Made by a program: the position numbers and the translations under genes. Below the pieces are notes generated by a model. That model worked only from the letters and a program-made list of their open reading frames with translations, had not been told where the DNA came from and made no database searches. A stretch of 64,000 bases of DNA. Origin: Gammaproteobacteria bacterium (lineage in GTDB: Bacteria > Pseudomonadota > Gammaproteobacteria > Xanthomonadales > Marinicellaceae). The DNA is taken from positions 1-64,000 of the forward strand of contig JAJRQG010000109.1 of assembly GCA_024280395.1 (NCBI GenBank), given 5' to 3'. Within the stretch, counting starts at the first letter, position 1. The number at the start of each line of letters is the position of its first letter. Below, in pieces: positions 17,418-25,252 of the stretch.

Positions 17418-18260
17418 ATGCGTTGGAAAGGACAAAGAAAGAGTACAAATGTAGAATATAGCCGTGGTGGCCGCATGGCAAAAGGTGGTGCAAAGATGAG
17501 CATCTGGACTATCTTGATTGTGGTTGTGATATCGGTAATTACGGGCAAAAACCCATTGACACTGATGCAAATGGTTGGAGGTGGTCAACAAAATGCAACT
17601 GTGCAGAATAGCAATGCGCCAGTTTCTGCAGCACAAAAAGAGTTGGAATCTTTTGCTGTTACTATATTGGCTTCAACTGAAGATGCTTGGAGTGTTGAGT
17701 TTAAACGCAGAGGGTCAAACTATCCAGTGCCCAGAATGAAATTATTTTCAGGCCCCGTGCAATCCGCTTGCGGAATGAATTCTGAAAAAACAGGCCCTTT
17801 TTATTGTCCTGGAGACAACAAGATTTATTTGGCTGTTAGTTTCTTTAATCAACTAAAACGCATGGGTGCTCCTGGCGACTTTGCTCAAGCCTATGTAATT
17901 GCCCATGAAGTAGGGCACCACATTCAAAACATCCTAGGGACCGAAAAAAAAATGCGCCAAATGCAACAACGTGATCCACGCAATAAAAACAAATATCTAG
18001 TGATGTTGGAATTACAAGCAGATTGTTACGCTGGTGTTTGGGCAAATCTTGCACAAAAACAAAAAAATTGGTTGGAAGATGGCGATGTAGAAGAGGGTTT
18101 GCGAGCAGCGGCTTCTATTGGTGATGATACTTTACAAAAAAATGCTGGGCGTAGAGTCAATGTTGAATCTTTTACTCATGGAACATCGAAGCAAAGGCAA
18201 CAGTGGTTAAGAACAGGCATGAGTAGCGGAGATTTGAGTCAATGTGATACGTTTAGATAA
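17418..18260 (+). CDS. ypfJ: YpfJ-type neutral zinc metallopeptidase
   Basis: A 280-residue protein of the KPN_02809/YpfJ family. It begins with the family hallmark 'MRWKGQRKSTNVEYSRGG', then one membrane helix (about residues 30-50), a Gln/Asn-rich linker and a metallopeptidase domain with the zinc motif 'AHEVGHHIQ' (HExxH type, around residue 160) and the downstream 'ELQADCYAGVWAN' that provides the third ligand region. It ends in the usual 'GTSKQRQQWLRTG' segment. Its physiological substrate is not known. It is monocistronic. Confidence 0.9.
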   Translation: MRWKGQRKSTNVEYSRGGRMAKGGAKMSIWTILIVVVISVITGKNPLTLMQMVGGGQQNATVQNSNAPVSAAQKELESFAVTILASTEDAWSVEFKRRGSNYPVPRMKLFSGPVQSACGMNSEKTGPFYCPGDNKIYLAVSFFNQLKRMGAPGDFAQAYVIAHEVGHHIQNILGTEKKMRQMQQRDPRNKNKYLVMLELQADCYAGVWANLAQKQKNWLEDGDVEEGLRAAASIGDDTLQKNAGRRVNVESFTHGTSKQRQQWLRTGMSSGDLSQCDTFR

Positions 18261-18711
18261 GATCGCATTTTCTATTGAAAATATTGTCATTTTTAGAGTT
18301 TTTTAACACCGTTGCTAGTTGTGTCAATTGCAGAAAAGGTACTGGATATATATAGGTGATGTCTAACTTGGCGTCTTTTTTCTTGTTGGACAAGCGATTA
18401 TATCGTTTTAACCTCAATCCAAAGTTGGAATCAATAGCTGTGAAATTAATAGAGAAGAGCTCATTGTTATTCTAGGTAATTTATCACTCAATATAGAAGG
18501 CTAATTCTACAATACATGGGAATTATAGAGCTAGTTTTGACATGATTGATAGCTCTCTTAATTCTGCTTTTCTATTCCTGAGCTCTTTTTCAGAATGTTC
18601 GTAATTAGGTTTTTTCATTACAATGTAGCCGCACATAATATGTGATGGCCATCGCAAAATAACACTTTGGAATCGTTTAATGTTCATTGTCCATCTAAGG
18701 AGGGTAAGCAC
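18261..18711. other. 451-bp intergenic region
   Basis: An AT-rich gap upstream of the secreted two-gene set. A leftward ORF (18523-18711; 'KPNYEHSEKELRNRKAELREL') is charged and could be a small gene or a remnant, but it has no ribosome site and its start overlaps the Shine-Dalgarno of the next gene, so I do not call it. A strong AAGGAGGG lies at the right end, serving the gene at 18712. No terminator or RNA gene is evident. Confidence 0.45.
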
Positions 18712-19674
18712 ATGAGTTTTAACGCTTCAGTAGTATCTAAATTGTTATTTATGGTTTTTACAGTAACTCTATCTAGTCAAATGAATGTTTTCGCTCAGGA
18801 TTTAATATTTGATTCCTTTGAATCAAGAGATATGAGTACAACTAGTGTTGATGGATTTTTATGGGGGAGCAATAACAGCACATCAATCGTGACACAAGAT
18901 TCGGTTGATGGGCCTGTTGCAGTCTACAATAATGGTTCTATTTATAATGTAGCTAGTCCTATAATGGCCGATGGATCTGTCCGTGATTGGAGTGTAATTG
19001 AAGGCGGTTATGGGTTGAGGTTTCGTTATGGTTCTGGCTTGCATTGGGCAGAGCAACGCTTTGATTTGGGTGTAGGTTATCCAGAAATCTGGATACGTTT
19101 TTGGTTGCGCGTGCCTTTAAACTTTAAGCACAATACCGGAAATACCAACAATAAATTATTGGCAATTTGGATGGATGATTACGAATTTCAAGGATTTGGC
19201 CCAACGGTTGTATGGCAATACAGAAATGATGGGAATAATGGCAGTACCACAATGTATTATAAAATTCGCAATACAGGTTATTTGAACAACAATAATGGTC
19301 AACGACACTCTGGGGAATTACAATCCCACGCATTCATTACTTACCCAAGTGATCAAGGGCGTTGGATGCAGGTAGTGTTTCATATAAAATCAAGTTCGTC
19401 CGTTTTAGCAGCTGATGGAATTGTTGAGATGTATAGACGATGGCAATCTGAAAATTCATTTACGTTACTACACCAAGAGCTAAATGTACCTCTGTTACAT
19501 GTAGCGGGTTCAGGTTTGAATGGGTTTAAACAAGGCTACTTGATGGGGTGGGCTAATGCGCCTTATGAAAATGACACCGAGTGGTTGTTAGATGGTTTTA
19601 GTGTTTCGGAGAATTCATTGCTTTCATTAACAACAGATCTTATATTCATCAATGGATTTGATGCCAATAATTAA
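18712..19674 (+). CDS. Secreted concanavalin/LamG-like protein
   Basis: A 320-residue exported protein. The start at 18712 is chosen because AAGGAGGG lies just upstream; the ORF-track start at 18667 precedes that site. A signal peptide ends near 'NVFAQ'. The mature protein opens 'DLIFDSFESRDMSTTSVDGFLW', the usual opening of secreted jelly-roll domains, and contains 'GYGLRFRYG', 'WIRFWLRVPLNF' and 'GRWMQVVFHIK', all consistent with a polysaccharide-lyase-like or LamG beta-sandwich. It ends in 'LIFINGFDANN', a short motif shared in form with other secreted proteins here. It lies 15 bp before the next gene, so the two form an operon. The glycan target is unknown. Confidence 0.65.
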   Translation: MSFNASVVSKLLFMVFTVTLSSQMNVFAQDLIFDSFESRDMSTTSVDGFLWGSNNSTSIVTQDSVDGPVAVYNNGSIYNVASPIMADGSVRDWSVIEGGYGLRFRYGSGLHWAEQRFDLGVGYPEIWIRFWLRVPLNFKHNTGNTNNKLLAIWMDDYEFQGFGPTVVWQYRNDGNNGSTTMYYKIRNTGYLNNNNGQRHSGELQSHAFITYPSDQGRWMQVVFHIKSSSSVLAADGIVEMYRRWQSENSFTLLHQELNVPLLHVAGSGLNGFKQGYLMGWANAPYENDTEWLLDGFSVSENSLLSLTTDLIFINGFDANN

Positions 19675-19689
19675 AACTAAGGAAAAAAA

Positions 19690-22422
19690 ATGATAAAGCT
19701 TATTCTGACATCTGCTGCACTTCTGTTATTTAACATTCAATATCTTAGCTCCAAAACCATTGAGACAAGTGGCAATATAATTGTTCCAGTAACGATGGGT
19801 GTGGATGTGATATTTGGAAATAGTTTTGAAGAAAATGATTTTATTCCTCTGGTGAATTTATCATTAGAAGATAGGGTTGGTGTAGCAAGAAATAATTGGC
19901 CAATTTCAGGAGGTGTTGGATTTTCTAAAGGCGAAGTAAGCAACCCGTTGCAATTAAGTATTTTAGGTTACTCAACCCAAGTGCGTGTGCTGTCTCGTTG
20001 GAGTGATGGCTCGATTCGATTTGCCTTATTTGACTTCATTGTTAATTTCATTCCCGCCTATGCCACAACAGAGGTGACGGTTATCAAATGGAACCAAGCA
20101 CAAAATCTTGTGGCAGGTAATGTCTTAAATGAAGACAGTAACTTTATTGAGGTTGATAATGGCATCATAAAAGTAAAAATACCCAAATCTGGTTTTGCTT
20201 ATCTTGGCGAAATTTATTTTGACAGCAATAACAATGGTACTTATGAGACTGGTGAATTACTTGCCAATACAGGCAGTCAGTTTTATGATAATCAAGCCAA
20301 TTCACCTCCGCGCCCTAATTTCACTTATCAGGCTCGAAGTCTGAGCTATGATTGGAATAACAACAGTTATACTGTCGATCAAAGTCACGCTGTAAATGCT
20401 GGCTCACCAGTATTAAACCAGGGTCCTGCTTGGATAAGAGGACAAGGTGGTGGTGTGGAAACCAGAGTCTTTGGAAATGATAATTATTCTGTAGAAGTCA
20501 TTGAACATGGCCCGATTAAAACGGTGATAGGTTTAAAAGGCAATTTTGGACCGGGTGTTGATGAATCTGAATTTTCTATCTGGATACATCTTTACAATCA
20601 AGAACCTTCTTTAAGAGTTCAGCACAATTTTGAAATTCACGGCAATCCACAATTACTCAACATCAGAAGAATGGCATTAAGTATGCCGCTGGATATGGGA
20701 GCCAATCCTGGATTCAATGCATCTGGTATGGCAACACCTATTGTATTAAATAACAATCAAAAAGCCCACCATTGGCGTGAAGGACCGGCCAATGTATCCA
20801 ATCTGTACCATCAAGGTTTTCCACTGCCATGGCAAAGTGGCGTAAGTGGTGACAATCCAACCCAAGGAACCGATGCCAGTGTTGGTTGGATAGAGGTCAA
20901 TGATGGCAATGTCGCAGTGACTATGTCTATGCGAGATATGGCTTATAAATACCCCAAAGAATTGTCATATGACATGGAAAATGGGACACTTAATGCCTGG
21001 ATTTGGCCTGATTTTGGCGGAAAAGTGTTGGATCTTGCTGGGTCTTATGATTCTGATGGAATGGAAGGCGTCAGTTTTACACATGATATAAGTTACCATT
21101 TCCACAACAACAACACTTTGGACAATGAGCAATGGGCTGCGGCTATGGACGATCCACCACAACCCACTGCTCCGCCTGAGTGGTATGCCTATTATGGAAC
21201 TCAGGCAGCTGGGATGATTATGCCCTTTGAGCCCGATAGATTTCCTAAAACTGAAGCTTTTATGGCGACCCGAGGTACTGCCATGATGCGATCACAAATC
21301 GAATATGGCATGTTGGGCATGTTGAATTATGGAGATATGTTGTGGGGTTATCGTGCATGGCAATTGAATGGCAATTGGGACTCACAAAGCCTTGGTACAT
21401 GGGGGTTCCATCAGCGTCAAGATGATTATGATGGCTGGAGACGTGGCAATTCAATGCTTAGTACGCGCATGTTGATGCAGTATTTGCGTACTGGCCACAC
21501 GCCTTTTTGGCGACATGCCGAAGCGCATTTAAAACACGTTAGAGATGCTTTGGTTAAACATTATAATTCAACCAGGGCCAATGGAATTGGTATAGGGCGC
21601 CGACATTCTGGCTATTTTGGTGCAGTTTCCAGTGACAGGCAAGGAGGCATAGCCAATGAAGGGTATGGTTCAAATTGGCTTGGGCATTATTTGCATTGGA
21701 ACTTAACCGGTGATTGGCGCACTTTAGATTCCTTAAAAGACATCCGCTCAGCGTGGTTAGAAAATCCATGGGATACTTCCCATGTCCGTAAAAGTGCATT
21801 TGTGGGTCTAAAAATGATGGGAACAATCCCTGGATTTGAGAACGATTGGATTTTGGCTGAACAAAACAATCGTCCCAATAGTTCAGGCGTTTTTAGTAGC
21901 GATAGTACTCAACATTGGCGAGATTGTGCCTGGTTTTTTGCCTATCCTCTTTATTTGGCTGATGTGGGCTCTGGAGACAATGGACAAGGAGCCAGTTTGA
22001 TCGCTAAATTACAAAGCATCGGTGCAAGCCCTGCACCGGATGGCAGTTTAAATTGGCAGCGGGATGTATTGTCTGCGGTTTATTGGGCTTCTGTCGATAA
22101 CTCTACTATTCAACAAGCAGTTTACAATCGATTGATAGATTCTGGTAGTACTGAAACATTTTATGGAGGGCATACCAATAACTTGGAAATAAACGCGATG
22201 CAAGATTATTTTAATGCTTATGGATTGGAAGGGTTGTGGGGTTTAGATTTTGAGGCAAAGCTTGCAGGGCAAAATGTACCCTTTGTTCCCGCGATATTAA
22301 CTATCGATTGGCGAGGCAAAGATGATTTGTTACAAATTCAATGGGATGAACCATTAAGCATGGCAGTTATTCATGATTGGGAATGTAAAAATAATTTGAG
22401 TGCTGCTATGAATTGTCTATAA
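19690..22422 (+). CDS. Secreted YetA/PcRGLX-like protein, possible exo-rhamnogalacturonan lyase family
   Basis: A 910-residue exported protein. A signal peptide (about residues 1-21) is followed by 'VDVIFGNSFEEND', then an N-terminal domain with 'RVLSRWSDGSIRFALFDFIV' (about 100-120), the pattern I associate with the RIFT-barrel domain of YetA/PcRGLX-type proteins, then a strand-rich middle and an aromatic-rich helical C-terminal half ('WGYRAWQLNGNWDSQSLGTWGFHQRQDDYDGWRRGN', 'GYGSNWLGHYLHWNLTGDW') resembling an alpha/alpha toroid. Some members of that family cleave rhamnogalacturonan; whether this one does is inference. An AAGGAAAA precedes the ATG. It pairs with the ConA-like gene upstream, suggesting joint action on a polysaccharide outside the cell. 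Confidence 0.6.
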   Translation: MIKLILTSAALLLFNIQYLSSKTIETSGNIIVPVTMGVDVIFGNSFEENDFIPLVNLSLEDRVGVARNNWPISGGVGFSKGEVSNPLQLSILGYSTQVRVLSRWSDGSIRFALFDFIVNFIPAYATTEVTVIKWNQAQNLVAGNVLNEDSNFIEVDNGIIKVKIPKSGFAYLGEIYFDSNNNGTYETGELLANTGSQFYDNQANSPPRPNFTYQARSLSYDWNNNSYTVDQSHAVNAGSPVLNQGPAWIRGQGGGVETRVFGNDNYSVEVIEHGPIKTVIGLKGNFGPGVDESEFSIWIHLYNQEPSLRVQHNFEIHGNPQLLNIRRMALSMPLDMGANPGFNASGMATPIVLNNNQKAHHWREGPANVSNLYHQGFPLPWQSGVSGDNPTQGTDASVGWIEVNDGNVAVTMSMRDMAYKYPKELSYDMENGTLNAWIWPDFGGKVLDLAGSYDSDGMEGVSFTHDISYHFHNNNTLDNEQWAAAMDDPPQPTAPPEWYAYYGTQAAGMIMPFEPDRFPKTEAFMATRGTAMMRSQIEYGMLGMLNYGDMLWGYRAWQLNGNWDSQSLGTWGFHQRQDDYDGWRRGNSMLSTRMLMQYLRTGHTPFWRHAEAHLKHVRDALVKHYNSTRANGIGIGRRHSGYFGAVSSDRQGGIANEGYGSNWLGHYLHWNLTGDWRTLDSLKDIRSAWLENPWDTSHVRKSAFVGLKMMGTIPGFENDWILAEQNNRPNSSGVFSSDSTQHWRDCAWFFAYPLYLADVGSGDNGQGASLIAKLQSIGASPAPDGSLNWQRDVLSAVYWASVDNSTIQQAVYNRLIDSGSTETFYGGHTNNLEINAMQDYFNAYGLEGLWGLDFEAKLAGQNVPFVPAILTIDWRGKDDLLQIQWDEPLSMAVIHDWECKNNLSAAMNCL

Positions 22423-22656
22423 CTATTTTTTAGAGTGTCATTAAAGTTACCCAATATTCCTCAGAAGATTATGCAATGAGACAACAAAAGAGAGGCTTGT
22501 TTTTTCAAAGAACTAGATTGTACTTGTATATATAGAAAAGCTTAAAGATGATAGCCAGAAATATTAAGGTAGCCGTTTGCAATTGTGTTTACAACCTCTT
22601 CGAGACTGTAAAATCATTCAATATCTTCACCTTTAAGAGTTTATCGGCTCTATGTG

Positions 22657-25200
22657 CTATTCAAAACTGTTGAAAAACACCATTTCATTTGAGCCTGTAC
22701 AAGCACTTGGGTCTAATACTTTAATGTCATCAATAAACCAATCTCCCGCAGCAGTGTTGGTATCTGCAGCGAACCGCCATCTGATTTTTGCACTGGTTCC
22801 TGCATAAGCTGACAAATTAACCTCGACTTTAGCATAGTTAGTTAATGTCCCGCCCCATCCAGCTTGGTTTGACAAAGGGTTGCCACTTGCTAATGTAGCG
22901 TTATAGCCGCCATTGGTGATCTCTGAACCCAAATCTTGCCAACTACTTCCACCATTGGTTGATATTTCTAACACGGCCCCATCATAAAATGTCGTATTCC
23001 CTTCAAAGCTGTATTTGTGCCAAAACTCTAAGCTGCTATCAGCAGTTAATGCCATTGATGGGCTAATTAACCATTTGTCCGTGGTTACACCTGCATCGTG
23101 AGTTTTAAATGCGCGTTGGTTAATATTGCCAGCATTTAGATCGATAGACCAATCATCAACTCCTTGTCCAGCTGCGTGAGTCCATCCAGCAACCACTGCA
23201 TCGCTAATTGAGTTAAATGTTTCTGTATTTTCATCCAATAGAGGGCAAATGGGTTGCAGGAATATATTTTGGATTGTTGTTTGTTGTCCAGTTATTGAGA
23301 CACTGTTAATAGTTGTAGGTGCATATCCTGGTTTGTTAATGTTCAATTCATAAGTGCCTGATAAAACAGAAAAATCATATTGACCGAAAGCATTAGATTG
23401 AGTTTGTTGGTTATTGAAATATAAATTGACAGTTGTGATAGGCAGGTTGCTGATTGCATCTTTTACTGTACCCGACAATGTTCCAAGGTCTGCTGCACTA
23501 ACAATATTGAAAAATTTTGAATAAGGCACTCCAGTGACACCATTGGTATCAGTTGTTTGGAGATAGATAACATGCTGACCAGTATTCATGCCATTGGTAT
23601 CAATTTGGCCAGTAAATGATTCATTACTGGAATTATAATTCCCATCAGATGCAGACATCATTAATGGTGTTGAAGTGTTGCCCCAGGGCAGTTCATCTAC
23701 ATACATCTCAACGGATGAGATGTTTTGTGTGGATTCAGTGCCATTGATGTTGTTAAAGTGTGCATCATTAGCTATACCAGAAACAGAAATTGGTGTGCCA
23801 GCTACAACATCGCCAATTGACAGAGCCAAATTTTCTATATCTGGGCCCTGAGCTGTAACGTAGGGCGCATCAGAAACTTTTGCTGCGTAAATCAGCGCTT
23901 TTAAATTATTAGGTACAATTATTCCATCAACAAATCCACAAGTAGGTCTAAAAAGTTGTGAGTCACCATTTAGCTCAAATGTATACGCAGCAACACCAAG
24001 TTGACCATAAGCATTGTCATCGGCAGCACCATCTGCCCCATATAATTCATTTGAAGTCTGAGGAAAGTAATTGTTGTACCAAGCAAATTTACGTCCCAAG
24101 GTTCTTAATTGATTGTGATTGGGGGCAAGAGGTATAGCGCTGGGATCATCGAAACCATAAGGCCATAATATCAAAGCTGCTTCGCTGTGAATATCTATAT
24201 AGATACCAGATGTATCTGAAGGTGCAAGATCTGTTAAATTTGGGCCACGTGCATCAATGAAAATATTTTTCAAGTGGTTATCTATGGCTTGATTTTCAAG
24301 CTCTGAACCAGCGCTTGGGCCTCTATAAATTTGCTGAGTATTGCAAGGAATGCCACTTGATCCAGAACCTTGATCCCACATCCAAGGGAAGTTTCGATTC
24401 ATATCAACTCCTCTGAGATTGCCGCCAGGGCAATGGTTATTATTTTGATTTTTCCTTTTGTTAATATCCGCACTTTCAGCTCTTTTTCGGCCATCTGGAT
24501 TGGCCTGTAATAACAAGTGGACTTCGCGGTAATCAACAATCCATGTGGCATCAGCGTCTGTACCGTAATTATTCAATAAATACTCTGCAAAACGGGTATT
24601 TAATTCAGCAGGAGCAAGTTCCCTAGCATGCATAGAGCTTGTCACATATAAAATTGGTTTAGGTCCAGATATATTAGAGTTGGTGATTTTAATAACCCGC
24701 ATATCGTACCCACTAGACTGTCCACCACTATTTTGTTTTTCCCATGTGTCTCCAATATCAATGTTTGAAGCCAAAGTAGGATAAATTGAAACCAAGTTAT
24801 CAATAGTTGCAAATGTTTCTTCTACGGTTCTTTCACATGCAAAACTGGGAATTGTTTTGTTATTTAAGTGAAGTTTTAAATCATTTTGAATTTTAATCTT
24901 GTTTTCTGTTCGGTATTGCATCTGTTTTTGATTAATTTCAACTCTAAAGCCATAGCTAAATAACTCTTGGTATTCAAACAAATTATCGACAGATAGAATG
25001 AAGTACTTTTGTTCACGATTTACCTTCCAAGGTTGGTTTTTTTGAGCATAATTTTTGAGTTGATTCAGATCATCGTAATATACATCCACTATCCAAGGTC
25101 CATCGTCTTGGGATGGCAATATCTTGTTAGGTATTGCATGAACCGATGTAATAAATATTAAACTTATAAGTAATAAGTGAGTGGTCTTATAAAAGCTCAT
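22657..25200 (-). CDS. Secreted M14 zinc carboxypeptidase with C-terminal accessory domains
   Basis: An 847-residue exported metallocarboxypeptidase. I start at the Met of 'MSFYKTTHLLLISLIFITSVHA', a clear signal peptide; the ORF-track start at 25269 lies inside plsB. After a prodomain-like region, M14 motifs appear in order: zinc HxxE in 'SSMHARELAPAELN', substrate-binding 'GVDMNRNFPW', zinc His in 'IDIHSEAALILWPYG', and the catalytic Glu in 'YTFELNGDSQ'. Then come a Big/Ig-like segment, a carboxypeptidase-regulatory-like repeat ('GTLSGTVKDAISNLPITTVNLYF') and a MAM/CUB-like domain ('WLISPSMALTADSSLEFWHKYSFEG'). The protein ends in 'EMVFFNSFE'. The role is probably extracellular peptide digestion. 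Confidence 0.88.
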   Translation of the reverse strand: MSFYKTTHLLLISLIFITSVHAIPNKILPSQDDGPWIVDVYYDDLNQLKNYAQKNQPWKVNREQKYFILSVDNLFEYQELFSYGFRVEINQKQMQYRTENKIKIQNDLKLHLNNKTIPSFACERTVEETFATIDNLVSIYPTLASNIDIGDTWEKQNSGGQSSGYDMRVIKITNSNISGPKPILYVTSSMHARELAPAELNTRFAEYLLNNYGTDADATWIVDYREVHLLLQANPDGRKRAESADINKRKNQNNNHCPGGNLRGVDMNRNFPWMWDQGSGSSGIPCNTQQIYRGPSAGSELENQAIDNHLKNIFIDARGPNLTDLAPSDTSGIYIDIHSEAALILWPYGFDDPSAIPLAPNHNQLRTLGRKFAWYNNYFPQTSNELYGADGAADDNAYGQLGVAAYTFELNGDSQLFRPTCGFVDGIIVPNNLKALIYAAKVSDAPYVTAQGPDIENLALSIGDVVAGTPISVSGIANDAHFNNINGTESTQNISSVEMYVDELPWGNTSTPLMMSASDGNYNSSNESFTGQIDTNGMNTGQHVIYLQTTDTNGVTGVPYSKFFNIVSAADLGTLSGTVKDAISNLPITTVNLYFNNQQTQSNAFGQYDFSVLSGTYELNINKPGYAPTTINSVSITGQQTTIQNIFLQPICPLLDENTETFNSISDAVVAGWTHAAGQGVDDWSIDLNAGNINQRAFKTHDAGVTTDKWLISPSMALTADSSLEFWHKYSFEGNTTFYDGAVLEISTNGGSSWQDLGSEITNGGYNATLASGNPLSNQAGWGGTLTNYAKVEVNLSAYAGTSAKIRWRFAADTNTAAGDWFIDDIKVLDPSACTGSNEMVFFNSFE

Positions 25201-25252
25201 TTTGAAAATGGATGTAAACTCAATATGAAATATTGGCTTTACCGAGATTAAT

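Noticed and set aside
18523-18711. 62-residue minus-strand ORF
   Set aside because: Charged C-terminus is gene-like, but there is no ribosome site and the start sits on the Shine-Dalgarno of the next gene. Kept only as a remark on the intergenic region.
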